Assembly: GCA_963978895.1 (NCBI GenBank)
Contig: OZ022243.1
Location: forward strand, 16,021,789 to 16,085,788
Source: Erpobdella octoculata
Taxonomy: Eukaryota > Annelida > Clitellata > Hirudinida > Erpobdellidae
Length of the DNA stretch: 64,000 nt
Direction of reading: 5' to 3'
Shown: piece by piece, positions 37,190 to 48,574 of the stretch
Numbering within the stretch: the stretch's first letter is position 1
How the letters are laid out: every line of letters starts with the position of its first letter
Position numbers and translations under genes: made by a program
The notes under the pieces: generated by a model
What the model was told of the DNA's origin: nothing
Database searches by the model: none
What the model saw: only the letters and a program-made list of their open reading frames with translations

Positions 37190-38383
37190 CAGTGTTGGGT
37201 AAAATCATTTTTGAAATGATTTGAAATCAAAATCAAAATCGTCAGGAAAAATATGATTTCAAATCAAAATCAAAATCATTAATTACAAAATGATTTTAAA
37301 TCAAAATCACTTTTAAAAATGATTTCAAATCATCAAATCAAAATCTTTTTTTTTTATATAAATTATTATTACACGGTATGGTTTAATTTATCATAATTTT
37401 GTCTATAAAATTATATTTTAACACAATTTGATCTAAAATCACTTAAACAATGAAATGTGACTAAAGTTTATTCATCTTCAAAAGCAACAATTTTTTCTCA
37501 AATATTGAATCAGTCAAACTATTTCTTCTGTGAGTTTCAATTAAACCGGCGGAACTGAACAGTCTTTCGACAGGAGCTGACGAAGGCAGTGCTGTATTAT
37601 ATCGTATGAACACTTTTTTAATCAATTCATATGAACTAAAAATGGCAAAAGTGCTGTCAACATCCGATAAATAGTTCATCATTTTTATCTTAATGTTGTA
37701 GACATTGTTAGAGGTACCGATGGTCTGTGAAAAACACTGGTCATCATAGTAGCCGTAGTCATTATCAATTCGTTAATTTTTGAGTCCATCAGCAGTAGCT
37801 GACACAGATATGATGCTCATTCTTTTAAATATTAAAATTAACAAAATTCAACTGCATTTGAGTTTTCGGCATATTAAGATAGCAACGTATTTGATTTAAT
37901 AATTGTGCGGTAAGAAAGTACGGTTTTACCGTATCTATTATATTATAATTATGGCACGTTACCTTCAAATGACGAAGAAAATTTTGATCCTGAAATTGAC
38001 TTAGCGCAATTAACACACTAAGCTACCACTCTGTCACCTTTTCCGCTAGTTATTCAAAAAAAAATTACCATCAAGTAACGAAGGCAAATTACACATTCTT
38101 ACGCAATTCAAATCGCAATATATACTATCTGCCATGTTGTTAAAAACTATTTGTATAAGTTGCCGCTTAAAGCGATTGTTGGCTTGGCATAGAAATAGCA
38201 GCATAGAAAAAATATGTTATGATTTTGATTTTCGAATATTAAAATAAAATCGAAAATCGTCAAAAAATGATTTCAAATCAAAATCATAATTAAACTTTGC
38301 AAAATGATTTCAAATCAAAAATCACTATTTTGATTTGAAATCGTGATTTGAAATCATTTGATTTCAAATCCTACCCAACACTG
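37190..38383 (-). mobile_element. hAT element in the PLE endonuclease
   Basis: Inverted ends CAGTGTTGGGTA and TACCCAACACTG, with ATTTGAAATCAAAATC subterminal repeats. It is flanked by an 8-bp duplication with two differences (CTGTCAAG and CTGTAAGG). A transposase C-terminal remnant is at 37461-37682. Confidence 0.88.
37461..37682 (-). pseudogene. hAT transposase dimerisation domain
   Basis: [20 protein letters not shown] then [25 protein letters not shown]. This is the classic hAT C-terminal dimerisation motif ([13 protein letters not shown]). The catalytic domain and zinc finger are missing. The frame ends a few codons later, as in intact hATs. Confidence 0.85.
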
Positions 38384-38658
38384 CTGTAAGGCGTTTCACC
38401 ATGCACATTGAGGGTGGAGGTATTCCTGCACATTTTGCTAGTCAGCATCAAAGTGTGCTTAGTGAGAAAACCCTACAAGATAACACTAAAATTATCGATC
38501 ATGATTCTGACTTTCATAGACTTAAGATTTGTGAAGCACATCATATCATTCAATGTGAACCAAAAATTAACATCCAAGAGGATCATTTAGACGATCGTTA
38601 CATCTTTGTGGATATTGTTCTCTTCAAACGAAACATTTTCAGAGACTTTCTCCATTAG
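38384..38658 (+). pseudogene. PLE GIY-YIG endonuclease, second half
   Basis: RRFTMHIEGGGIPAHFASQH, later HRLKICEAHHIIQCEPKIN. These match the PLE pattern R...H........H and (R/L)..EA..I....P.IN. It joins the AYIGHT block at 37165 once the hAT and one target copy are removed. The Glu of CEAH, the expected metal ligand, is retained. The frame ends at 38656. Confidence 0.82.
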
Positions 38659-39279
38659 CCTGTCCTGCTGGAAAACTGGATTGTGCAGTTAGCAAGCCTG
38701 ACATATTTGCAACTGTTAATTCTTTAGCTAATGGTGCAGTTGTCGAGTTTGCTTCTGGGAAAAATACATCTGTTCCCTGTGAAGAGGGTTTAATAAATGA
38801 GCAACTTCATACTCTGTCCCATGTGCCCCAGGAATGCTGTCTGCCAAATCCAAGTCCTGTTCAGGTGCAGCCAAATTGCCTTCATGGTGCTCTTGAGTCT
38901 GTGTGGCCCGGTGATGACGATACTATTACTGCTATTGATATAGGATCTGATGCTTATGTGGATGGTGGACTGATCGATAATGGCGTTGATGTTGTGATGG
39001 ATGACTGTATTTGTGATCATGGTGGTGCTGATAATGCTGATACCTGTAATTATGTCGAAAAGAATAAATATGTCGATGTTGGCAATGGCTGTGTCGATGC
39101 TGACATCGTCAACAAGGAACAGATTTGTATTGGTTTTGGAGATGGTGATACTGACATATGTGGTGCTGAGTGTGGTAGCGACACAGCCTTGAATGATGTG
39201 GAAGGATGGTGATTGTTACGTTGATGCTGAAGATGGATGCATATCTAGTTTTTTGCCAAATATGTTGGGTGGTGATGGC
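38659..39279 (+). pseudogene. acidic, Cys-containing C-terminal extension after PLE
   Basis: After the endonuclease stop, a shifted frame starts CPAGKLDCAVSKPDIFATVN. A frame open from 38823 to 39212 follows, with ESVWPGDDDTITAIDIGSDA and many Asp, Gly and Cys residues. It could be the diverged PLE C-terminus or an unrelated neighbour. No motif was recognised. It ends at the hAT insertion (39280), beyond which the sequence resumes at 40585. Confidence 0.4.
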
Positions 39280-39655
39280 TAAGGCTGTACCGATATGACT
39301 TTTTGCCGATTATGCCGATACCGCGTATAGCCGATTATTAAAATTGCCGATACCGATTACGATGCCGATTATTTTATAATTACTATTTCTTTAGTGAAAA
39401 TGCTTCATCCAAAACATACCGCCATAATACAAGCGCGTGTTTTCCTGCTTGCATGCGCTAGCCGTGATAATTCAACCAACGTTCACACAACCATAGAACA
39501 ATAATTATTTATTAAAAATCCAGAAAATTTTGTCAAGTCATTCAATGTTGAAACTAATTATAGTATTGAAAAGAATAAAATAATAATCCAGTAATTAATT
39601 CTAAACTAATAAAAATACAAAATGGATAAAAATTTATATTGAAGATAGCTACAGT

Positions 39656-39855
39656 TCAAGAGTTAATAAAATAATCAAAGCCAAGTTGAGGTAAGTTATA
39701 TTTAAGTAATAATAACATTTCTCCCTTCTCGGCGAGCAACGATCCACGCCGATCTGAAAAAATTTCTCCAGCGCCTTTGAAGAGCTGCTCACTTGGCACG
39801 CTGGAAGCTGGTGCAGATAAATAGCGTCTAGCTAGCTTCGCTAAATATGGATACT
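39656..39855 (-). pseudogene. hAT transposase dimerisation domain
   Basis: FQYPYLAKLARRYLSAPASS then VPSEQLFKGAGEIFSDRRG and LLLLKYNLPQLGF. A hAT C-terminal domain of the type APA.SVPSEQLFS.AG. It closely resembles the one at 47241-47489. The rest of the transposase is gone. Confidence 0.85.
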
Positions 39856-39863
39856 GAAACCTG

Positions 39864-39896
<33 letters not shown>

Positions 39897-39903
<7 letters not shown>

Positions 39904-40320
39904 GGAAACATAGCGTTGATATGTTTTTACGAGCCACATATATCAGAAACTTGGATGGCGTACAATCCACCACGAAATAACGCAAATATACATGTCTCAA
40001 CTTCAGACTCGAACCCATAAGTTGTAAAAACATATCAACGCTATGTTTCCTTATAATATATATCATAAAACATATATCTTCGATAGCTATTAAAATTAGC
40101 TCGTGACGGATTGTACGCCGTACAACTTATAATACTATCGAGCATTGATTCGTACCCATTCATAGTCGAGTGTTGTGTTCAACATACCCCAACAAAAGCG
40201 CTTAACAGCCACTGTTTTTTGGCGGTGGAAGTGGCGCAGATGGTAAGGTAGTTGGCATGATGCGAGGCGGTGTTGCCGATCCGACAGTCGTGGGTTCGAG
40301 TCTGAAGTTGAGACATATAT
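39897..40320 (+). mobile_element. SINE-family repeat nested in hAT
   Basis: It begins with the AGGAAACATAGCG end in reverse, switches orientation near 40022 (GAACCCATAAGTTG junction), and continues as the plus-strand body and tRNA head (A box TGGCGCAGATGG about 40231, B box about 40292). It is a shortened palindrome like 395-774. Confidence 0.75.
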
Positions 40321-40576
40321 ATATATATATATATATACCTTTGATTTCATTTTTATTTCTATTATTTCAACTTTCATTCACGGCACGGTGATAGACTTTT
40401 TTATCAGTTGCCGTACTTTCACTAGATAATATACGAACCAATTTTTACAAAATTTGTAATCGGCGCCGATTATTTTTGCCGATTATGCCGATATGTCAAT
40501 AATCGGCGCCGATTATGCGTACGCCGATTATGCGTACGCCGATTATGCGTACGCCGATTAATCGGGCCCAGCCTTA

Positions 40577-40892
40577 GTGATGGCTGTACAGTTTTGTTTT
40601 CACACTTGGATAATGTCGGTAACATCACAATACGCCGAAAACAGCAATAATTTGCTTCCTATTTAATTTTATTATTTGTCTCATTTACTGATATGTAAAC
40701 ATCGGCTTTGACAATATTTACCTTTTAATAAATTTTGAGCGACTTGCTGAAATCTCAATCCATTAGTAGGTATTTATGTATATATCTCCTGTAACTCATT
40801 TTATTTAAAGTGTATATAAATATATATGGCATTTTAGAATTTTAATTGTATTGCTGGTTCTTATATGTTTGTTTTATACAATTGATTTTAGA
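40577..40892 (+). other. PLE 3' region, resumed after hAT
   Basis: TGTACAGTTTTG continues the pre-insertion sequence of 39279. AT-rich, no frame, leading to the hammerhead. Confidence 0.4.
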
Positions 40893-40932
40893 GGTTCTGA
40901 CGATGGCAGGTGCCAAAACTGGCCGGTCAGCC
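40893..40932 (+). ncRNA. hammerhead ribozyme, core-mutated
   Basis: Stem I is GGTT/AGCC with one G-U pair. The core CTGACGA is at 40897-40903. Stem II is GGC/GCC around loop AGGT, where the other copies have GAC/GTC. Stem III is ACTGG/CCGGT. The GAA triplet reads AAA (40915-40917), losing the invariant G12, so cleavage should be strongly impaired. Confidence 0.75.
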
Positions 40933-40984
40933 CGAATAATAAATTATGTTCCAGAAAAGGTTTTGAATATATTGGGTTTGAAAT

Positions 40985-41095
40985 GGAGACGTATGGAAGA
41001 GTTGGTTAAAAAGTTAATTAATAGAAAATGGGCCGTAATATTTAATCGAGCTTGTTTAAGAGAAAAATTTGTCCCAAAGTTTTGCTTTAATATAT
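40985..41095 (+). pseudogene. PLE ORF N-terminal fragment
   Basis: The frame reads RRMEELVKKLINRKWAVIFN then RACLREKFVPKF, the same short block as at 20776. It breaks off in TA-rich sequence at about 41090. Its position after the hammerhead at the 3' end of a PLE fits a partial second pLTR. Confidence 0.6.
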
Positions 41096-41549
41096 ATATT
41101 AATATATGTATGTTTGTATGTTTATTTTTTTTGTTGAACTGTAAGATATTAAATATGTCAAATTTCCTTCTCTATAGTATTAGTATAGGAAGTTCAATCA
41201 AGTCAGAATCTGAATTGCTGTAAATGATTAAATGCCGTAATTAGACAACGTGGCTGCTCTACCTGATCAGCAATATAAAAAAAAGTTTATGCTTTGGATC
41301 GAACGTGGTTCAAGAAAATTATAATCGCTTCATGCCATGCCTTTGTAATACAGCTTCAGTATCTTGTGATGCTCTCTTTTTAAGATACATCCAGCATAAT
41401 GTTTGATATAATTGGATAACCTCTTGCAAAATAAGCTTAGGTAAAAAAATTTTGGTTCTTCAGGGCTGACACTATACATTTGCATAATATTAATGTTTGG
41501 GTAATGTTTAATGTAATCAGATAATGCACTGAGGATCTTTAGGCCTGAC
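41096..41549. other. unassigned
   Basis: Nothing recognised. Confidence 0.3.
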
Positions 41550-42463
41550 CAGTGTTGTTTCAGTTAAGCGTAACTTTAACTGAATTTGGTCTAATAACTG
41601 AAAAAAGAGATTTAAGTTAAGTACTAACTGAAACTGTAACTGAAAAATAATGTTAACTTTAATTGTAATACTAATAGTAAAAAAAAGTAGTAACTGTAAT
41701 ACAAACTGAAAAAAAAATGTTTTCGGAAAATCCAATACTGAAATGCGCCAAAATTTTATTTCTTTGTTTATATTTGGTAACCGGATCCACTCGTGTCTTT
41801 TTTCTCTTTCTCTACTATGATTTGCTTTTTCATCGCTTTATTTGCATTTAACGACGTATGAACAATGTTAAAAATAAATTCTGGCCAAAAACAAGAAAAT
41901 GGAGTTTGGCGTTATTTAAGTTACGAACCCTCTACTGTTAAAAGCCGGTGCAACGTGTGGGAGAAAAAGATTCGGAAGCTCATGTGGTCGAAACTTGCGT
42001 AGCTCTGTTGAAAAGTAAATCATCTAAGTCATAGACATAAGGAAGTGGCAAAAGAACTTGAGGTTTTGGAGACAAATCGCAAAAAGCTAAAGGCCAAGCG
42101 CAAACTAATGGAAATGATATAGGAAACACGGTTAACCAGAATAGCCCACAGACTACTTTGCCTGCTTTTATTAACCAAAAAAGAATGGAATTCAGATGCA
42201 CAAGAAGTGAAACTGAGACAGCGTTTGCTTAGTAATATCAGTACTGGGTTATATTAATAACTGTTATACTAACTGTAATAGTAACTGAAAAAATTATTAA
42301 CTCTAATATTAACTGGAAAAAATGAAAAAAATTAACTTTAACTGTAATACTAACTAAAAATTATTAAATTGGCTAACTTTAACTGTAATACTAACTAAAA
42401 AATATTAAATTGGCTAACTTTAACTGATACTCTAACTGAAAAACCCTAACTGAAACAACACTG
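41550..42463. mobile_element. hAT-type MITE (CAGTGTTGTTTCAGTTA)
   Basis: Inverted ends CAGTGTTGTTTCAGTTA and TAACTGAAACAACACTG. Exact 8-bp duplication GGCCTGAC (41542-41549 and 42464-42471). Subterminal TAACTGTAATACTAACTG repeats occur at both ends. No transposase frame. Confidence 0.92.
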
Positions 42464-42471
42464 GGCCTGAC

Positions 42472-43849
42472 AGTGTACAATTGCATAACTTTTATTACAC
42501 GCCTTTATGATCCCAATTTATCAACTGCTGGCCGCTGCAGCCGCCACGTTATGCGAAATGTCTAACGTACAGACATAGGAAATTATGTGTGTTGATTCGA
42601 CTAAAGCCCTATGTTTTTATCTTCCAAATGAAGCAAAAAAGATTGGTTTGAAAATATTTATTCAATTCTCTTCAAGACTTTCACTGAACACGAATTTCTT
42701 ATCCGTTATCATATGATCAAGATTCCTCCATTATTTAACATTATTTTCTGAAGTTAGAATGGTTTGTTGCAGGCATTACCAAGCATCAAAAGTACTTCCA
42801 CCTGAACCATGAGGATTATCATACATTTCAAGATGACTCACATTACAAGGAAAAGTCAACATTTTGCGGTCCTTACATTGTCTTCAGTGATGATGAAAAA
42901 CAGAGGTTGGTTATTAAAATATTTTTTGTAAGTTTTACTTGTTGAAGGTTTGTAGCTGTGTACGAGGAATGATAATTTGTCGGTTTTGGACACCTTGAGA
43001 TAACATCTGTGAACCTGCCCTCACAGAAACGTTTTCTGACCAGGAACCAAGATTTTTCATTGACAGACTGGAACTCCAAGATTTACTTGCACAATCACAG
43101 AACTGTTGAATTTGAATCAGAAGCTTGTCAAGAAGGATTTGAGCACAAAACATTCTGGTCAAAGTATGAAGGAATCAGATGAAGCAACAATACATTTCAA
43201 AAAGGTGTGTGGAAGCAGGCACCTTAAACATCTGCCTCTAGTTATTCAGGAGAGACTTTGGCACGATGCGCCCTAGTAGCTCTCTTCAGCAAGGAGTTTA
43301 CTCGCATTGCTCAGGTTGAGTGTCTCGCAGGGTTAACTATCTCCTTTGGATTACCTTAAAAAAAAAGAATCTTATAAAAAATCTTTGTGCTTGTTTAATA
43401 AGGATTCATGGTCTTGTGGTATGAAATATACATTTTTTATTGGAAATAATAATTGTAAAAGTTTTAAACTCTGATGTCACTATAGTTGAATGGCTAAACC
43501 CAATTGACCTGATTTCTTATACTCTATGTTGCAACTACAGATGGGAATGAAAGAAATTTAACATCTTTTAGAGTTTTTCAAGGCTGCTATGAATCCCTCC
43601 ATAATAATTGTGATGAAGACCTCTAGAAGGCAAATGAGGTATCCCAGATTAGCGAGTCGTTCCACATTCGCTTCTAACTGTTGCAGGTTTTCTTCAGGCT
43701 TCTGACGGCAATTTTTGAGTTGCACTCAAAAAATTTTTTGGCACATGTTGATTGCCAAATCTACTATCGAAGGCCTTCACAGTTGCAACGTAATTATCTT
43801 TATCTATGATGTACTCGAGCAATTTTCGGTTAACCTGTATCATCTCAAG
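42472..43849. other. unassigned, one exon-like stretch
   Basis: Most of it shows nothing. At 42773-42904 an open stretch (ITKHQKYFHLNHEDYHTFQD...) is bounded by TTTGTTGCAG before and an AG/GTTGGT after, which could be a real exon, but no homologue is recognised. A second open stretch at 43060-43180 (WNSKIYLHNHRTVEFESEAC) is weaker. Confidence 0.3.
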
Positions 43850-44110
43850 TTTTTAAAATTCAATTTATTTTGACGATTTAAATCATTCGTCACAGCCTCC
43901 GGTGGAAGGGTGTTCCAGAGCCTTTGGCCAGCTACTGCAAACCGTCTGTCACCAACATTTTTGAAACAAATTATGAGGATGATGATTTCATTCTCTTCCG
44001 AGCCTGGACGTCACTCACGCGTTTGATATTCGAACATAAGTATGGGGGAGCCGACTCGTGCAACGCACTTATACACCAAAAGTGCTATCTAGGAATCTAT
44101 GCTGCGGTTT
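43850..44110 (-). pseudogene. non-LTR retrotransposon C-terminal fragment
   Basis: The minus strand reads VGDRRFAVAGQRLWNTLPPE followed by FKNL. This is the (R)FAVAGP.LWN.LP block that closes CR1/L2-group LINE proteins; compare TAGPVVWNSLSADLR in the LINE at 57.6-60.7 kb. Only about 80 residues remain. Confidence 0.7.
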
Positions 44111-45116
44111 GTTTTTAACCAGTGCAGCCTTGAAACATCCTATATCCAATATCATATTTGGTGCAATCAGTAAAAGACCACACTAATGTTTTTTGGAGGC
44201 CCATTTACACAACACTGCCTACAACTATACATGAATTTATTAACTAATAGAAGCTTGTTTAGTTGAAGATCATTTTGAGGGACCGGAGGATTGCTTGATC
44301 AAATGTAACCAAGATATTCCTGTTGCAGTCAAAACATTTTCGTGTTTGTTGGAAGTAGCTTAAATGAGGTACGTACATTTAAACGAGGTGCTTCACAATT
44401 TTTGCATGGCAGGCCAAATTTATTAAGTGGTCATCAGTTCCAAGACATTGGGGATAAGTTAGTCTTGGAGAAAAATGGTTTTAAAAAAGATGGAATGGAA
44501 CTCCAAGTGATGTCTAATGATTGGAGTGCCCATGTAAGTGATACGGCCATGGATGAGTTTGGTGAGGAAGTTGCTGCCCTGGATTTTTCGAGACAGATAG
44601 AAATTTATTGGGATGCTGCTTAAAAATGTGGGGTGTAGGTATTGAAACGACTGCTGTATTTGGAATGTTTGAAATGCTTCTACAAATGCCAACGAGGATG
44701 ACACTTAGAGCGGTTTGGACAAAAATTTTGTGTTTCAGTGGTGGCTCACAGAAAAGGAGCTAAAACTTAAGAAAGTCGGACATTTCCGCATTAATGATAA
44801 TCCAGTGTTTAAAATCTTGAAAAGTTGTAGAAAGTCGAAAACTGACTGTGCCATACAGTTGTGTGGAACCGCAGGTGACCAACTTGGGCCCACTGTGATC
44901 ACCAGTCATGTATGAAGAAATTGAGATATAACAATTTGTCAGAGTATTAAAGCCACGACGCCGAATCGGAAGATTACACAGGCTCCAGCAAGTCTGAGAG
45001 AGACTGCGTCAAACAGTCAAAAGAATTGACCATGTTTGTGAATTGCGGTCAAGGCCATGAGTGAAGATGTAGTTATTTTGTGTTCAAGACCTTGCTGAAT
45101 GTTTGAGAGACGATGA
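44111..45116 (+). other. two unassigned open stretches
   Basis: Frames 44354-44623 (TFKRGASQFLHGRPNLLSGH ... IEIYWDAA) and 44715-44915 (FQWWLTEKELKLKKVGHFRI ... TVITSHV) look protein-like in composition. They match no family I know. They could be the rest of an unknown transposon or an exon pair. Confidence 0.25.
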
Positions 45117-45200
45117 TGCTGTTTGGGACAAACAGAATTAAGAAGGGGGTAGTTTATTAATTTGCCATTATCAAAGTTCATAAAGAAAATTTGCAGAGAA
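45117..45200 (+). repeat. Gypsy pol end and polypurine tract remnant
   Basis: TTTGGGACAAACAGAATTAA plus GAAGGGGGTAGTTTAT matches the end of the Gypsy integrase region at 29340-29375. Confidence 0.55.
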
Positions 45201-46357
45201 AAAGACACATATATCTAGCATTATCTTTCAATAAACTACAAAACCTTTCCAGAAAACCTCGTATACGATCGGCGATATCGTAACAATATATAAATATATA
45301 AGGTCCGAAAGGGATTTTTTTATGTATACATGGAATGGATTGAATGTTAGCAATTATAGGAAGTATATAGCAGCTTTGCCCATGCTAATTAACATGGCTT
45401 ATTTATTTGTTGAAGTTGATAAGCCAAATCAATGATACAAAATTGTTTAAATATTTCATGTTCAAAGAATAGGTATCTTATGTACTCAACAGTTTATGAA
45501 TCTTAATATTTGACTAACTTGTCAGTTACTTACTTAAGTATCTCAAAGTTCAAATTTTATTCCATCAATAAATTGAGCATTTCAACACTAGTATGTATGT
45601 AAATTTATTTTTTAGATTTTTTTAAATCTTTTAACAAATATTTCTAGACTGACAGCAAACATTCTCAACTCAGCTTATAAAGGATATTCTGTAAGTATTC
45701 ACAATGTTTTTGTTTTTACATTGTATTCAGTGGTACTTCGATATACGAGCAGAGCCAGCGCATGAAACATATTTTATGTGTGCGAGAATAAATTAGGCTC
45801 CTTTTAAATTCCAAGCGAGCTCACAAGCTAACGCTTGCCCACGAAAAATTTAAATTATTTTAAATCTGAAAACAATTTCTACTAACAAATAGTAGAACTA
45901 ATAACCTTCACATTGATTGCTCGAGGACGGCTTTTGCAGACAGAGCTTTTTGTCATGTCGCGCCTACCGTCTGGAATAATTTACTTGGAGTTAATATAAA
46001 GGATTTAATTAGCCAAATAATCAGCTGTTATTTATAATTTTATTCTGATTATGACAATAACCGAAAAAAACTGAATGACTAACTTCCATGCTTAGGTGTA
46101 GGTGGAGGATATTGTCCTGATACCGATTTAATTGCCACCCACAATTTGTAATGGGCCCATCGATTAAGAAACATGTGTACATTTAACTACAAATAGTGTA
46201 TCAAAAGTTGAGTTGACCTGCAGGAGTTCTGTAATGTGAGATTTTTCGGTCCGAGATTAGAAAGAAATATAAAAATAATATTTTATATTTTATTTTATTT
46301 TATTTTAATATTTGCATTGTTTACATGTGCATGTGGATATGATGCCTCATTAAATAT
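45201..46357. other. unassigned
   Basis: AT-rich; nothing recognised. A hydrophobic frame at 46236-46357 lacks an ATG and is probably a T-rich accident. Confidence 0.35.
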
Positions 46358-46875
46358 TAGGGATGTAACGGGTACCGGACCAGAACCCGAAGTTCGGTGT
46401 TACCCGGTCTTTTTTGGATGCTTGAACCTGAATTTTTTAAAAAGAGAAACCCGAATCCGAAATTTTGAAAATGAGAAACCCGAACCTGGTGTTTCAAAAA
46501 ATTAAAACCCAAACTCTGAGTTTTAAAACTTTAAACACAATCCCAGAGTTTTCAAAACTTGGTACATCTAATGAAATCTAGTATTAAAAATCATTTTTAG
46601 GTATTTTGTTTCACGAACAACATTTTTTCTACAATATGATTCAATCAATATATGAGTAGCACCTCTGAACAGTTGCTTAGATAGAATGCGATGCTCATAT
46701 GTAATGCTAGACCAATTTAAGAAAAAAAGCTACTTTTAAACAGATTTTAAAAAAATAAAATAAAATTATAGACAATATTGAACAACATAAGTATTTGCTG
46801 TGGTACTTATGTTGTTTATTATTGTAATACAGAACTTTCCAAAAATTTCACCTAATCCGTTAATATATATTAGTT

Positions 46876-48324
46876 AGGGATGTCACGGGTACCCGAACCC
46901 GAGTTCGGTACTACCCGGTCTTTTTCTGATACCCGAACCCGAACTCGAACCCGAAAGTGTGAAAATTTGATACCCGAACCCGAAAATGTGAAAACTTGAT
47001 ACCCGAACCCGAACCCGAAAATGAGAAAACCTGTTACCCGAACCCGAACTCGAACCCGAAAATGTGAAAACTTGATACCCGAACCCGAACCCAAACCCGA
47101 AAATTTATAAGCCTAATACCCGAACTCGGAGTTGTGAACAAATATATTTTTTTAGTAAATAAATATTTATTCCAATTTTAAAAATAGCAACACAAACAGA
47201 GTTTTCATAACTTTTCTAGTTTATTAAAAATGAAATAGTATTAGGAACCGATTTCAGGCAAGTTGTACTTCATAAACAACAGTTTTTCTGCTGTCTTGCC
47301 TGATAATCGGTTCCTTAGCGGCTCATAAATAATTGCAGCACCACTGAAGAACTGTTCCGATGGAACGCTGGTAGCTGGCGGGGCCGCCAAGTAGCGTTTA
47401 GCGATCACCGCTAAATTTGGAAAGTTTGTTCTGTTATCTTTCCACCACAAAAGAGGGTCTTCGTCTAAAGTGACCCTTTTTTTCTTCAAGCCGCGAACGA
47501 ACTAAAATAATTAAGCCTCCTTCGGTCGAAGAAATCGCGGATAGCCATGACTCTAAACGTTTTACTTAAGTTATATAACTTTATATTTATTCATTCATAT
47601 ACTCAAAGTTTTTCTGATATAACAAAGACCCTTTGTTATAAAGATAATCTTGCATAATCCTAAACTTTAACTGGCAAAGTCTATAAATGATCTATGCGTC
47701 ACAGTCATTTTATTGGCAAATGTGTAAGCTAGAACACTAATCCGCCTGATTACCCAACCGGACCGAGCCGCGAAAAAAATTAATAAATTACAATAATTTA
47801 AGAGGTAACGTATTATACTAATCGCAAGCCATACAGTTTTTGTATTATCACCTTTGCGTAACAAATAACACAAATAGGTCATTTTATTGGTGAGTGTGTA
47901 AGCTAGACCACTAATCCGCCTGATTATCTGGCCGGACCGAGCCGCGAACGAACTAAAATAATTAAGCCTCCTTCGGCCAAAAAATCACATTATTTGGAAA
48001 GCTAAAAAATTAACTTGTTAGAGTTTATTCAATACGTGTAATCTCCAATGGATGAATTGATCGCTCTCGTTTGTATATGTATATACACTAGGTAAATTTA
48101 AAATCAATCCAGGAATTTGAAATCATAAGCCAGTACCCGAACCCGGTTTTTGGAAAACTACAAACCCGAACCCGAAAACCTGAGTTTCACAAACCCGAAC
48201 CAGAAAACTCGAGTTTTACAAACCCGAACCCGAAAACTCTAGTTTCACAAACCCGAACCCGAAAACTCTAGTTTCACAAACCCGAACCCGAAAACTCCAA
48301 AAAGTACTACCCGTGACATCCCTA
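46876..48324 (-). mobile_element. inner hAT element, same family
   Basis: Ends TAGGGATGTCACGGGTACC and GTAGTACTTTTT-side complement finishing ACATCCCTA. Exact 8-bp duplication ATATTAGT (46868-46875 and 48325-48332). It carries a transposase C-terminal remnant (47241-47489) and a duplicated about 70-bp block (47700-47765 and 47880-47945). Confidence 0.92.
47241..47489 (-). pseudogene. hAT transposase dimerisation domain
   Basis: DPLLWWKDNRTNFPNLAVIA then KRYLAAPPATSVPSEQFFSG, AGAAIIYEPLRNRLSGKT-like tail and LLFMKYNLPEIGS. The WW and SVPSEQ.FS.A motifs are diagnostic of hAT. The frame is open to its natural end, but the catalytic part is missing. Confidence 0.9.
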
Positions 48325-48574
48325 ATATTAGTGCTAAGATCATTCTTGGGTGCATTTCCCAAAAATATGAAAATTATACTACCCTAACCGGACCCAAACT
48401 AGACTCAAACCTGACCAGAACCCGAAGCTTTTTAATTTTGAAACCCTAACCTGACATTTTGAAAATCAAAAACCCAAACCCAATTTTTTAAAAGTTGAAA
48501 ACCCGAACCCGGTTTTTGAATATTCGAGAACCCGAACCCGATGACCCCAAAAAGTCGTACCCGTGACATCCCTA

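Larger units (their letters stand above)
39280..40576. mobile_element. hAT element (TAAGGCTG family) with nested SINE repeat
   Basis: Ends are TAAGGCTG (39280) and CAGCCTTA (40576). The flanks are an exact 8-bp duplication GTGATGGC (39272-39279 and 40577-40584). This copy still holds a hAT C-terminal domain (39656-39850). It also carries a SINE-family repeat (39897-40320) inserted in it, so it links the MITEs at 22157 and 31014 to hAT. Confidence 0.92.
46358..48574. mobile_element. outer hAT element (TAGGGATGT.ACGGGTAC)
   Basis: Ends TAGGGATGTAACGGGTACC and GTACCCGTGACATCCCTA. Exact 8-bp duplication TTAAATAT (46350-46357 and 48575-48582). ACCCGAACCCGA subterminal arrays lie at both ends. It contains a close relative at 46876-48324. 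Confidence 0.92.

Noticed and set aside
46236..46357. Signal-peptide-like hydrophobic N-terminus of a secreted host protein
   Set aside because: The frame begins with GTG, has no ATG, and its hydrophobic run is encoded by ATTTT repeats.
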